Shown here in pieces: positions 1 to 11,947 of a DNA stretch of 64,000 nucleotides. This DNA is from Tieghemostelium lacteum. Its lineage: Eukaryota > Evosea > Eumycetozoa > Dictyosteliales > Raperosteliaceae. The position numbers were made by a program, and so were the translations under genes. How positions within the stretch are numbered: the stretch's first letter is position 1; every line of letters starts with the position of its first letter. The DNA is taken from contig LODT01000034.1 of assembly GCA_001606155.1 (NCBI GenBank), positions 597,665 to 661,664 of the forward strand, in the 5' to 3' direction. A model generated the notes under the pieces. The model was not told the DNA's origin and made no database searches. It saw only the letters and a list, made by a program, of their open reading frames with translations.

Positions 1-66
1 TTTTTTTTTTGTGTTGGAGTATCATTGATTGTTGTTATTGTTGTTGTTGTTATTAGTTGGATTATC

Positions 67-2368
67 TTAATTTAAATTTGTCCATGACCAAACTTTAAGA
101 TTGCTTGCCAGTGAACCAGTAAACAATTGATTTTGTCTTCTCCACAAACATAGAATGGAGGATTTAGTATTGATAGTTGCAAGATTTTCGTAATTTTCGG
201 TATTGAATATCTGTAAAAAGTCACCAGAACCAGCAAATATACCCTGATTGGTAACATGTAAGGCTTCTACTCTATCTTTACATTTGATGGTATTTATACA
301 TTTGGTAGTCTTAAGATCCCAAACACGAATAGTCTCATCGTGTGAACCTGAATACAAGTAGTTATTGTGAGAATACAATGTCTTTACCCAACCCTCATGA
401 CCTTGGAAATTAGTGAGAATTTTGCCAGTTTGCAAATTCCAAACATAGATTTGTTGATCGTTTGAACCTGAAAAAATAAGGTTACCAGTGGAACATACCG
501 ATTTGATGGCTCTACTGTGGCCATTCAGTGTCTTTACACATTCATAGGATCTCATATCCCATACTTTAACAGTTTTATCATTGCAACCAGTATATAGTAG
601 ATTATCTTGGATAAAGATGGTATTGACATCAGATGCCTCTTTAATCTCTTTGACAACTTGTTGAGTATTCAAATCCCACTCTTTTACAAAGCAATCAGCA
701 CCTGCTGTCATTAACAAGTTCTCACTCTTTTTGGAGATGGAACGTATAGTTTTAATATGTGCACGAATATTGGAAATGTGCTTCAGTTCTTTGGCGTCCC
801 AAATACCAATTTGACCATCATTTGAACCAGTGTATAATCTCAAGTCATCACCAGTTATACATTCTGATTGTAGACCTCTGAGAGTATCTACATTGGTAGT
901 ATTCTTCAAATCCCATTTCTCCAAACTGGATCTGTCAGGTAGTTCTTGTTGTTCTGGTTGTACTGCTTGTGGTTGTTGTGGAGGTGGTGAAGTTCTAACT
1001 TGTATGGAAATTGGTTGTTGTTGGACTGGTTGTTGAACAGGTTGTGGTTGAGTTGTAACAGGTGTCTCCTTTGGTTTTTCTTGTTGAACTGCCTGTTGGA
1101 CAGGTTGAGCTTGTGTTGGTTGTGCTTGTTGTGGAGTTTCAACTTTAACAGGTACCTGTTGTTGTGGTTGTTGTGGTGTAGGTTGTGGTTTAGCAATTGG
1201 TTGTGTTACATTATTGGCAGTTGGCTGTTGATTTGCCTGTGGTTTTGGCGCATTTTTCATTGAATTTAAGTTGGAATTGGATGGTTGTTTTTGCATTGGT
1301 TGTTGGGGTGGTTGAGATTTGAGTTTTTGTTGAGCTCTGATTCTCTCAAGTTGTTCTTGAAGAAGTTTTTCTTCGTCATCCAAAGAGATTGGTTGTTGAG
1401 CTCCTTGTCCATTTCTAAAGTAGTTCATATCGTATTGTTTATTTGGCCCACCTGCTTGTTGAGGGTTGCTTCCGATTCCAATAGCATCGTGGAATTCCAT
1501 CAATTGAACTACTGGTAATGTACCTCTTAACAGTGCTTTCTTTGAGACACCAATGGGTTTCAATTTCAAAAAGTCACAAACTGGATTACATTTGTGAGTT
1601 TGTAAAAACTTGTGAAAACCAGTTTCACCAAGATTACCCTCACCAAAACCCTGTGCATTCTTGGTGTGAATCTGTGGATCAGTATAGAAATCATTTACAC
1701 CTTGAATATCAACAATCAACAATTCATGATTTGAATGCTCATAACTGAAATGACTGAATGCCTGTGGTGTATTTCTTGCATCTGAACTTACATAACCACT
1801 ATTATTGTTATGTTTTCTAATATTTAAACAAAATAATTATTAATATCTCCCTATTCAACGATATCATGCATTGTTTTTTTACATACTTGTAATCACCTTC
1901 AATAAATGGTTCACCACCACATACTGGGTATGGGGGTGGATGATCAATCAATTCATAAACATAGGAAGGTAAGAAAGTAATTGGTTTTGGTGGTTTGGCT
2001 TCATTAAATGTCTCAGCCCATTTTGAACAAAAAGTTTGCATGAGTACATCTGTAAAGTAAGAATCTCTTGTAGTTTTTTTGTTGGTACTAAATTTTCCAA
2101 CCAATTTCGAGTCTGGTTGTGACCAATCTTTTAGTTTATGAGCAGTTCTACAACTACCTTTGGCAAATGGTGCCTTTTCAATACTGACACACACAATGCT
2201 GTGATTCCATTTTGGTGTCAAATCATCATCAATTTGCAATTCCCATTTAATTGCTCTCTCGCATTTGATTCCCAATATAATATCTGCAACTGGGAACTTT
2301 TGATTTAATAATGCCAATGCAGATGCTGCATTTTTTGTAGGAACTGATGTTACAACTGGTTCTGTCAT
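67..2368 (-). CDS. mhkB: Myosin heavy chain kinase, MHCK-B type (alpha-kinase + WD40)
   Basis: Two exons (2368..1887, 1816..67; intron 1817..1886) give about 743 residues, close to the 732 of D. discoideum MHCK-B. The alpha-kinase domain fills residues 1 to about 250. The splice restores a continuous HNNNSGYV..RNTPQAFSHF..DIQGVNDFYTDPQIHT stretch, then the GEGNLGETG loop and the THKCNPVC zinc-binding end. A Gln/Pro-rich linker (about 265-455) leads to about seven WD40 repeats ending at the C-terminus. MHCKs phosphorylate the myosin II tail and drive filament disassembly; the WD40 part recruits myosin. There is no N-terminal coiled coil as in MHCK-A, hence the B-type call. It is transcribed away from the deacetylase gene at 3935 across a 1.6 kb AT-rich spacer. 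The family is certain; the B versus C/D assignment is inferred from length and layout. Confidence 0.88.
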
Positions 2369-3934
2369 GTCCTTTTCGCTATATATCTAATCTATCTGTC
2401 TGTTTGTTGTTGATGATTTGATTATATAATTTTATATATTTAATGATACAATTGTATGTTTTTGTCCTGAGTGTATAAATAAATTATGATTCTACTATTA
2501 CAAATAAAAAAAAATCTATATGAGCTGTTGTAGTTCCTCTATAGTATTTTGGTGACAATTATTATCTATATATATATTTTGTTTTATATATTTTCTATAA
2601 ATAGATGTAAAAAATTATAATTAGATTAACCTTGTTATAAATTGATGTGTTGGTTTTTTTTTTTTTTTTTTTTTTGATAAATAAACAAAATGTAAAACAA
2701 TTATATTTAAAAATGTGGTTTCTACTCCAACCAACAATAAAATCTTTACCTCTAGATAATAATAATAGTTAAACAAAAATGAAAAAAAAATAAAAAAAAA
2801 AAAAAAATTAATTTGCAGCAATTTTCAAATAATTTTTGGTTTTGGTCAATCAGTAACTGTCTGTTTTTTATTAATAAATGAAAGAAATGAATTTTAAAGA
2901 AATAGAAAGTTATCAATTAATTTATATTTTTATAATTTTTATGAAATTCAATTAGATTGAATGAGAATGCTGTTTTTATTTGGATTGGTCTAACCATTTT
3001 CATAAAACCTAAAAAAAAATATTCAAATAAAATCAATGTGCTTTTAGAATAACAATAAATGACAAAAAAGAAATTTGGATTACTTTAAATTAAAGAATCC
3101 AATTTACAAACCATTTATCCAATTTTAGATCTAAAATTTCAATAAATTGAATTAAAATTTAATCATAATTACGAAGATATTCTATGTATCTTAAAATTAA
3201 TTAATGATTGACTTAAAAGTAAAAAAATGTCATGTATACGGAAATTGAGTGTGTAATGATAGTGTGTGATTTAAGCATCGACATGAAATTATTTGATGAC
3301 GATCAAGCACATCAATCAGAAAATCTTGATTTCTTTTAGATATGAAAGAAAAAAAAAAAAAAATAAAAAAAATTAAACGAAAAAAAATTACTCCTCAGAG
3401 TTATAAATATAACTGCTCATATAACTTCTTCAGAAAACCCAAGAGTGTACCTTAAGACAGAATTAGAACCAATATAATATAGTATTAAAAGATACAATCT
3501 TTAAGATTTATTAAAAAATTAATTTTTTCATTACATTAATTTTTTTATAGATGTGTAATAATAAAATTAATTATTCATAATACCAAACGTTATACAAAAA
3601 AGTAATTATTTATCATAATAATAATAAGATAAAATCATTTACAAGCTTGATATTAATATTAAGAGTATTAAAACCAATTCATTTAACAACTTTAAAAAAA
3701 AAAACAGATCTGAAAAAAGAAAGAAGATATTTTAAAATAAGTTTCAAAGAGTTTGTGATTTTCTTTTTTTTTTTTTTTTTTTAAAAACAGACTATTTTGA
3801 AAATATATAAAGTTATTTATATATACACACCGACTACTCTCTCACCCCTAACAGAGATTGAGAGAGTGAACTAAAAGCACACCACATAAAAAAAAAAAAG
3901 AAACCAAGTTTGGGAAACTTTGGAAAAAAAAAAT
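2369..3934. other. Divergent intergenic region, AT-rich, no gene seen
   Basis: This 1.6 kb spacer lies between the divergent MHCK and deacetylase start codons. It holds long homopolymers (T tract near 2653-2675, A tracts near 2780-2805 and 3350-3390), TATA-like stretches, and an imperfect hairpin near 3075-3110. Stretches at 3240-3330 and 3395-3475 are less AT-biased but show no convincing snoRNA C/D boxes, class I RNA motif or tRNA arms. It probably carries both promoters. I see no supported coding exon. Confidence 0.5.
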
Positions 3935-5350
3935 ATGGGAATCAAAAGTGGTCTGTCGCAATATAAAGGGTTATTAATGGTTTTGATTAGTAGCTTAATA
4001 GCACTAATTCTAGTAATTCTATTTATTGTCTATTTCCAACCAAATATTATTATAAAAGTAATTGCATATCAATTTAAAGACGAACCAATAATATTTTATC
4101 CCGATGCATATTATAGTAGTAATAATGCATTTCAAATAATAGACCAAAAATCAAATAATAATAATAACAATAATAATAATAATAATTTTTACACTAGTAT
4201 TCCATTTAGACATCGAAAAATAAATTCATTGACCGACGAATTTGAAGGTAAATTCTACGAAGAAAATGAAAAAGTAGTTGCACTGACCATTGATGATGGT
4301 CCATCTTCTGACACATCAGAAATTCTAAATATATTGGAGAAATATAATTCACAAGCCACCTTTTTCCTCATTGGAAGACATATAGAAAGAACTCATGGGA
4401 GTCAGTCCATTATCGACCGTATGATTGAACAAGGACACGAGTTGGGTAACCACATGTGGAGAGACGAACCATCCATTCAATTGGATTTTGATGAATTTGA
4501 AAAACAGTTGCTGCACGTTGATCAGATTATCAATCAATCCTATAACCGTTACTATAATAAAAAGGCAAAGGAACTGTTAATTGCATCACCTTCTTCACAG
4601 AGTGCAAGTGAACAATCTGTTAACAGTGATGATGAACAACCATCTGATATTGATTCATCTCATAGTAATGATGAAATTGACAAGTATCTAAATTATTGTA
4701 AAAACTCTTCGCTAGAGTATCAGTTACAACAACACTTGGTCTATGAAATCCAACTGGAAGAAGAAGAGGAAAGAATTCACCAACAACAACTACAACAACA
4801 ATTATTACATTTGACACCTAAAAATCAACAACCATCACAACAACAACAACAACAACAACAATCACAACAATCACAACAATCACAACAAAGTGGAAGTAGA
4901 CAACAATACCAACAGTTATTTAAAAAGAGTAATAGTAATAGTATAATGATTCAAACTTCTAGTAGTAGTGATATTGTGAATAAAAATGGTGACAGTAGTA
5001 GTTCAGTTATAACCGATAATAATATTCTATCCAAATGTAATACCAGAAAGAGAAAGTTATTTAGACCTGGTAGTGGATTTTTCAATAGAGATATGCTAAA
5101 GATTATAAAGAGACATGAATATATATTGTGTCTTGGTAATGTATATCCACACGATCCATTTATAACTATACCTAGTGTAAATTCTTGGCATGTCATTACA
5201 AATATCTCTCCAAATTCTGTAATAATTTTACATGATAGAGAACATACCATAGAGACTTTAAATACAATATTACCTAAGCTAATAGCTGATGGATATAAAA
5301 TAACGACTCTATCCAACTTATTGGATAAAGAAAATTTATTTATAAAATAG
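3935..5350 (+). CDS. Membrane-anchored polysaccharide deacetylase (NodB domain)
   Basis: Single exon of 471 residues. The frame stays open slightly upstream, but the first ATG is at 3935, after an A-run typical of dictyostelid starts. A single membrane segment (about residues 10-32) suggests a type II membrane or secreted enzyme. NodB motifs are visible: ALTIDDGP (about 115-122), GHELGNHMWRD (about 165-176), FRPGSGFF (about 375-382) and VIILHD (about 429-434). A 150-residue low-complexity insert rich in Ser, Gln and Asn, including a (CAA)n run near 4838-4885, splits motifs 2 and 3. The family removes N-acetyl groups from chitin-like or peptidoglycan sugars. The usual second histidine of the H-x3-H metal motif is Asp here, so activity or metal use may differ. 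A short Asn run lies near residues 75-85. Confidence 0.82.
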   Translation: MGIKSGLSQYKGLLMVLISSLIALILVILFIVYFQPNIIIKVIAYQFKDEPIIFYPDAYYSSNNAFQIIDQKSNNNNNNNNNNNFYTSIPFRHRKINSLTDEFEGKFYEENEKVVALTIDDGPSSDTSEILNILEKYNSQATFFLIGRHIERTHGSQSIIDRMIEQGHELGNHMWRDEPSIQLDFDEFEKQLLHVDQIINQSYNRYYNKKAKELLIASPSSQSASEQSVNSDDEQPSDIDSSHSNDEIDKYLNYCKNSSLEYQLQQHLVYEIQLEEEEERIHQQQLQQQLLHLTPKNQQPSQQQQQQQQSQQSQQSQQSGSRQQYQQLFKKSNSNSIMIQTSSSSDIVNKNGDSSSSVITDNNILSKCNTRKRKLFRPGSGFFNRDMLKIIKRHEYILCLGNVYPHDPFITIPSVNSWHVITNISPNSVIILHDREHTIETLNTILPKLIADGYKITTLSNLLDKENLFIK

Positions 5351-5777
5351 AGAGAAATTTCTGTAGTAATCAATTGTTATAACAACAACAACAATCTTTC
5401 AACTAGTAATCAATTAACAATAACAACAAAAAAAAATTAATTTAAAAATAACTATACCTTTTCAAAATTCGAAAAAAAAGGTATTGACAATTGTAAATAA
5501 ACAACATTTGATAACCAAAAGAGATCACTGACAGATAGATTGAACAATGTTATGGCACACATCAAAAAATTAAAAATATCAAAAAAATCAACAAAAGCCT
5601 CAACAATAAAAATTAAAAATAGAATTCCAGTAATTCTATTATTCTATTACTATTAAATACAATTGTTGTTTTATAGCCTATCTATTAGATGTCTAAATTT
5701 GTATCTGAATATTAGTATGAAAATAAAATTTATTATTAAATTTTTTTTTAATTTTCTAAACTCTTTTACAGACGAAA
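5351..5777. other. Intergenic region with possible 5' UTR intron
   Basis: AT-rich spacer between the deacetylase and the cytochrome b5 gene. A pyrimidine tract ending in ACAG just before 5771, seven bases ahead of the ATG at 5778, looks like a 3' splice site, so the b5 transcript may carry an intron in its 5' UTR. No coding exon is visible. Confidence 0.35.
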
Positions 5778-6128
5778 ATGGTAACAAAAGAAGAAGTTGC
5801 TAAACATAGTACTCGTGACGATTGTTGGATTATAATACACGGAAAAGTAGGGATGAAAATGCTTTGTTTGAGTTCAATTTTTGAATATTAACCAAAATCA
5901 ATATTACTACGACTAACAACAAAAAAGGTATTCGATGTTAGTAAATTTCATTCACTGCATCCAGGTGAAGGTATAAACGATCAATATATAGCTGACCATG
6001 CTGGTAAAGACTGTTCAGATTTATTTGAAAAGTTTCATTCTTCAGATGAACCATTTGAAATGTTAGAAAAATCTGAAGATGGAAAACAAGAGGGTATTAA
6101 ATATATAGGTGAATTAGATGACGAATAG
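5778..6128 (+). CDS. Small soluble cytochrome b5
   Basis: Two short exons (5778..5846 and 5928..6128; intron 5847..5927) give about 89 residues. It is too small for simple ORF detection because of the intron. The product is a complete cytochrome b5 heme-binding fold: TKEEVAKH..DDCWIIIHGKVFDVSKF, then HPGEG with the first heme-ligand histidine and FHSSDEPF with the second. There is no C-terminal membrane tail, so it should be soluble, unlike microsomal b5. It would carry one electron for desaturases or reductases; the partner cannot be told from this locus. The splice is supported by the uninterrupted b5 core (HGK|VFDV) across the junction. Confidence 0.82.
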
Positions 6129-6219
6129 TCAAAATAACGAATAAATATATATACTACAGAAATTTTATCCTAAAAACTAACAATCATGAATAGTTTGGTA
6201 CGATTTGATATAGTAATAT

Positions 6220-7789
6220 TTAAATGCAGTTGGTGCATGAAGAGACAAATCCATCTCGATGTTTAGTCTCTACTGAACAATGACAACGTCTCTTTAGATC
6301 CAAAGCAGCAATATCCATATTATTATGTATTATCAATATCTGTGTCTGATCAATTACTCGCTTAGTAATATGTGATTTTGATTTATCAGTTAGATAATCA
6401 AATATATTAGGTATTGTTACTCCTGGTATATTACAATTCTTTAGAATCTATAGATTAAAGCAACCTAGGTTAATGTCATATCATTAATGATAAAGAAGAT
6501 TGAGTTTAAAAGTGTACCTACAGATTTAATCTTTAAACCGTTGAAAAATCCAATTTTCTCTTCGATACTTGGTAGAATTGGTAAGAGTTCTTTGTAGAGT
6601 TTGGTAATGTTAAATAATCTATTAATAGGTACTGATTTTAGTGATTCGGTATTCAGTAAACATGTTGCAAATGCACAATAGGGTGATGGTCTTATATTAT
6701 AAAGACCATATCCCATTAAATTAAACATTGGTTCCAATACTGATGCAGTAGACAGTGGATAAAAATCCTCATCTTTAATTTGACCTTCTGTAGCCACCTG
6801 TATCTCTTGTATTAGTTCATAAGGATCACTGAAATTGATAATCTTATCATCATCTTCATTGTCATTGTTATTTCCTTGTTGTTGATCTACTGTATTATTA
6901 TTATATTTTGCTTGTAAAGAGGATACTAATTCTTTTGGAGGTCTTTCAATTGAAAGTATTATAAATCTAATTACATCATTGTTTTGACGTAATAGTGAGA
7001 GAATAGAAGAGAGGTTTGCAAATTTTCTTTCGACCACAATGGTTACCGCAGATTGAATATCAGAGAACTGACGTAACAGTGTCAATAGTCTTTGAATGTC
7101 TTTTATAAATAGTTCTTCATCACCCCTTTTTAAATAGTATTTTAGAGCTGGGTATATTTTACCCATAAGAAATGCAGAATCGTTAAGTTTAGCAATCTCA
7201 TTGAGTCTCTCTACTGTAACTTCCAATAGAATGGGATATCCTTTCAATTGATTACTAATCATCTTTGCTTTTTCATTTATAGTTTCAATATCATTTGACC
7301 CTTTTGCTGAAACTTTTAATACAAACTAATGTGCCATGAAAGTTAGTACTCTACATCAAAACTACCTAAAAATTAAATGAGTATACTATTTACTTTTTTA
7401 TTCTTTGGGTAGTAGGATTGGAATTGTAAGAGATTATCTTTGATTTCCTGATCCGATAGAAATGTGGAATTTGGTAAATGAATATTCAATTCTATTGTGA
7501 AATTTGAAGGTGTAGGTTTAGTTGGTATATTAGTTGTCAGATCTTCAATATCCTTGAGAGTTTTCATATAAGTTCCATCAAAATTCATCATTCTTTGAAA
7601 GAATGACAAAGAGGAACAATATAGTGTCTCATTTGTTCTGTTGTCTGTATGTTGATCACAAAGTGTCTTTAAATATACCTTATCATCTCTACTAACTACA
7701 ACAGCATCTCTCAACAATAACCCCTTTCTTTCTAAAATCGTACACCTTGGACAAAATGTTTTAGTATTATATAATATTGTCTCTGTCAT
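6220..7789 (-). CDS. Tetraether-synthase-like radical-SAM homologue lacking the cluster cysteines
   Basis: Three exons (7789..7394, 7325..6522, 6447..6220; introns 7326..7393 and 6448..6521), about 475 residues. The start is the first ATG at 7789. The N-terminus has a zinc-finger-like CPRC pair at about 13-16 and a later DxxC-DQH, as in the archaeal Tes/MoaA-like radical-SAM family. The middle follows the family's barrel spacing, and the C-terminus ends in a Cys cluster (RCHC..SSCTNC). Where CxxxCxxC should bind the 4Fe-4S cluster (after FTIELN, about residue 100) there is no cysteine at all. It may be a catalytically dead or repurposed homologue. Family assignment rests on motif order, not on a search. 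An acidic Asn/Asp-rich insert lies near residues 255-270. Confidence 0.6.
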
Positions 7790-7969
7790 AACTTTTGAAA
7801 ACAAATGTGGTTTGGATTTTTTTTAAATATTATAATTATCATAATTATCAGATTTTTATTTATTAATATTTAAGTACTATAATTATTATAACCATTTTTC
7901 GGGGGGTATATATATTATTTATTCATAATGTACAATCTTTATATTTATATATTTTTACCTGGTGGAATA

Positions 7970-8539
7970 TTATTTTTTGAAATTTAAAGATATTGAATTG
8001 ACACAATGACGTTCATCAGTTGGTGTTGGGAAACCTTCACCTTTAAATACATGACCTAGATGTCCACCACAATTTTTACAACATATTTCAATTCTCTTCA
8101 TTCCATGTGTAGTATCTTCGTGAATTGTTAATGCACCTGGTATAGAGTCAAAGAAACTTGGCCAACCACAACCACTTTTGAATTTCTGTTGAGATTTATA
8201 TAGAGGTGCATCACAACCTGCACAATGATAGAGACCAGCTTCATAATGTTTATCATATTGACCTGTACCTGCACGTTCAGTTCCCTTCTCTCTGAGAACT
8301 CTAAATTGTTCTGGTGATAATCTTACTCTCCATTCTGCATCTGATAAATTCATTCTATCAATCTTATTTATACTACAATAACTCTTTACTGATACTATTG
8401 AACTAAAACTATATTTATTATTATTTCGAATTAAAAAACTGTTACTCTGAATTAAATTATTTGAAAAATCTTTGAAGAAACTAACTTTACAATTGTAATT
8501 TTTCAACTTTGCACCTAATTTTGTCAGTGTAATTAACAT
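7970..8539 (-). CDS. msrB: Peptide-methionine (R)-S-oxide reductase MsrB
   Basis: Single exon, 189 residues. MsrB reduces methionine-R-sulfoxide in oxidised proteins. The domain runs from about residue 65 (DAEWRVRLSPEQFRVLREKG) to the end. It has two zinc CxxC pairs (CAGC and CKNC), the GCGWPSF signature and the catalytic cysteine in RHCVNSISL at about 179. The first 60 residues are rich in Ser, Asn and Lys, with Phe and Leu and few acids, like a mitochondrial targeting peptide, so import is likely. It is a complete family member with no missing key residue. Confidence 0.95.
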   Translation of the reverse strand: MLITLTKLGAKLKNYNCKVSFFKDFSNNLIQSNSFLIRNNNKYSFSSIVSVKSYCSINKIDRMNLSDAEWRVRLSPEQFRVLREKGTERAGTGQYDKHYEAGLYHCAGCDAPLYKSQQKFKSGCGWPSFFDSIPGALTIHEDTTHGMKRIEICCKNCGGHLGHVFKGEGFPTPTDERHCVNSISLNFKK

Positions 8540-8623
8540 TGAAAATGAAAAATTAAAAAAAAAACTTTAGAACACATTGCTTGCACAAATGGTGATCTTT
8601 TAAAATATAATATTATAATTCTA

Positions 8624-11600
8624 TCAATAGATAAAATGATTTATGATATTCTTGTCAATGAATTCAAGATCTTTAGGTTTGAATATTTGGTCGGGTACTT
8701 GAGGTACTGGTCTAGTAGTTGCAAGATATTTACTGACAATAGGGTCATTTACAGTTTCATTGGCTTTTGTAAAGATATCATAAAACTCTTTTCGAGGGAG
8801 ACAATGAGATTTCTTTGCAATCAAGTCTCTGCAGATTTTGATGATATCTTTTGGAGATGATAGACTTTTAAGTGAGGTTATTAGTAACTCTGGAGATGCA
8901 TTTTTAACAAAATCTTTTATATCCAGGAATCTAGCTATACGATCTTCTCTTCCAACTTCAATGAGACACTTGAACACTTGGGTTAGAATAGACTTATCAC
9001 GGACTTTAAATGGAAGATGCTCTTTCAATGATAACCATACTTGAAGGTTACTGATAGGTGGAATAGGAAACTGTTTAGCATAGATTTTAATACCAATATC
9101 AATCTGATATTGTGTAATCTTTTGAGTGTTACTCAAGATATCTCGTTGGTACTGGTGATAGGCTTCCTCTATTCTATTTTCAAGATAGAGATTGGATATC
9201 AATGCTGCTTTAAATGTAGTGGGATGATCAATATTCTGTTGTTGATGATAGGTCAATAAACTATTTAAAACAGCTGAATGATAGCCATTCTCCACAATCA
9301 TCTTATAGAACATCTCTAATGACAGGTAATGTATTTGCATCTTACTATCAATCATGTGCTGAATGATCTTCTCAGCTCTCTCCAATTGATGATATCTCGA
9401 TAGTGAATATACAAAGTTATTGAGGATCAATGGTGATTTACAGAGATACAAAAGCGATGGTTTCTCCATTAGATCTTTCAAAGCTCTTTTTATATCCCAA
9501 CGAAGTAGCACAGAGTAAGTCGACTCCTCAAAATCTTTAGGTAGTAAATGATTAGGTAGCGAATTCTCTAAAAAGTCATTGAATACTTTTTTACCTTGCA
9601 CAAATGCCAAATCAATGACCTGAGTTGTAATTGCCTGGTTTGGAAGAAAACCCTTCTCCAGAGCTTTAACAAAAAATAATTTTGTGTGCATCCAATTTTT
9701 TTTGTGAAGACATGTGTTAATCATGTGGAAATAGGTGTTGGCGTCCATTGGGAAGTTCTTTTGCTCATTGAGAATCATTTCATCGATAGCCTGTTGAATT
9801 GAACCTTCATGGGTCAGAGTTATAATTCTATTTCTAAATAACGATGAAGCTGCATTCTTTAACTGAGGATTCGATTGTCTATACTCCCCTATAACTCTAT
9901 CCATATCATCCACATCCAATTTATCAGAGACTTGGTAGAATTGACCATTCTCCATTGGGTACAATTGAGAATTGTCATCTAATAAAATTTCAGTCTCTGG
10001 GAGACCTCTATAGAATTTTCTAAAATGCAGCAAAACTCTATTTTGAACTTCAATATCATTTTGAATTCCAGCCGATTTCATACGATTTGACCAATAAGAC
10101 CACTGCTGATACTCGTGTCTTACTGTATGGTAACTCATGAATATCTGGTAGCTAAAAAGTGTTGGATTCAAATCCCATTTTTTCTGCTTGAGTTCAAACC
10201 ATTCTTGAGCTTTAGCGTAGTTGTCCATCATTAGGAAAGTCTGACATACCAGATCTGTAGTTGTTGATACAAACTCTGCATCACTACTATCCTTTCTTAG
10301 ACACTCACGTAACAGTTGATCCAACTCCTTTGTTTGGTTTCTAGTGACAGCCGAACAAATCGCTGAAGATATAATCCATGGGTTGAAATATCGAAGTTGT
10401 TTAGCTTCTGCAATATACTGATCAAATAGATCATAGTGTTTGAATCTTAGGAAGTATCTAAGAATGTAACTATAGATTTTAATGGATGGTTCGATATCGA
10501 GTTTCTTCATACACTCCAACCAGTATAGACACTCTTCCAGGTTATTCGAGTGTATAGAAAGGTATATAAGAGTCTTAAAAGTCACAGCATCAGGTGTGTA
10601 GTATCTAATCATTCTATTGTACAAATGAATGACCATTTCTCTCTTTTTGTTTCTGCTAAAGGTAGATATGGAGAGATTAAAGAATGCACGTGTATCAGTG
10701 ACAGTTTCACAGATGTAGTCCACCAATGCCATGTACTCTTGCTGGAAATTAGAAAGGATTCCAACACATGATACCAAACATTCATGTGACAAAGTGATTT
10801 TTGGATGGTTTTCCAAACAGTATCTAAAGAACTGAAATGTAGTTGCAGGTGTACTGTTTCTTGAATGGTATTCAAGAAAAGAGATAATAGTAGCACGATG
10901 TATCTCCACCCCTTTTTTCTCAGTTTCTGTAAAATGTTTATAAGCCTCATTGAAATTCATGTGTGTTTCCAAATAGATTTGAATTACGAGGTTACATATC
11001 ATATCGTTAGTGTGTGTTGGTGAATCTTCAGGTTCCTGTGCAATCTTTTCCATTATTGAGGTCATTAGTGCATTGTCATGTCGAAGTGATTTCAACATTG
11101 CTATATAGACTTTTGGAGGAATGGTAGTGTGCATAGATAACATGAGTTTAGCCAACTCTTTAGCCTCCGATAACATATGATTCTCAGTGTAGAAATACAA
11201 AGTCACATTGAAAGCCCATATATTCTGAGGTATATTATTTTGATTAATGTAATTGAGTACATGTAAAAACTGTTTAGATTTCACTTTTCTATAGTAATTG
11301 AGAAACTGTGTCAAAATATTTAAATCTTTACATTTCATAACCACAGTACACCAACTAAAAAGTAGATTTACCAATCTAATATCATCATTAAAGTCCTCAG
11401 CTCTTAAAAATGTTATAATGCTATAAAATTTGTTTGTTTTTAGATGTCAATATTCTTTCTATCCAATCTCTGAATCTATAGGTATATTAGATGATAATTA
11501 CTCTACATAGGATATTTCACCAGTTATTGAATCAATACAATTACTATTAAAATGACTATAAATCTCAGTATCATTGCACGATTTTAATCTTGAAAAATTA

Positions 11601-11851
11601 CCATATCGATACTGAAATGAATTTGATGAATTATATATAAATCTTTTTTGATATTGGTTATTAATTAATAATATATTATTATTATTATTGTTATTAGTGT
11701 GTAGTAGAGTGTGTGAATTTGTGGTTATTCCTGTATTTATTTTATTCAATTGACTATAATTTAACAATAATGATTGATTGCTCCTTATAAATAAAGATTT
11801 TGATTGATTTAATATATTATAAACATTTTTAAACTTTGTCAATGATATCAT
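8624..11851 (-). CDS. Pentatricopeptide repeat protein, probably mitochondrial
   Basis: Two exons (11851..11502 and 11420..8624; intron 11421..11501), about 1048 residues. The first ATG of exon 1 is at 11851. The N-terminal about 100 residues are basic, Ser/Asn-rich and end in an RFIYNSSNSFQ-like cleavage region, suggesting mitochondrial import. The rest is a helical-repeat protein with degenerate 35-residue PPR units, for example YSYILRYFLRFKHYDLFDQY and FKTLIYLSIHSNNLEECLYW. PPR proteins bind organellar RNA to guide processing or translation. The junction GEISYVD|IITFLRAEDF keeps the frame. No catalytic domain such as SMR or DYW is visible. The RNA target is unknown. Confidence 0.72.
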
Positions 11852-11947
11852 TGTTTTATGACAAACAACGACTTTCGATCGATTATTTGACAAATTTTAA
11901 TTAAAAAAAAAAAAAAATAAATATAAATCTTCACTAAACCAACCACA

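Noticed and set aside
906-1263. Antisense and out-of-frame open stretches over the MHCK linker
   Set aside because: Caused by the Gln/Pro CAA/CCA repeats; no independent evidence.
3240-3330. Possible C/D snoRNA between MHCK and deacetylase genes
   Set aside because: A TGATGA-like box is present but no matching D box (CTGA) or terminal stem was found.
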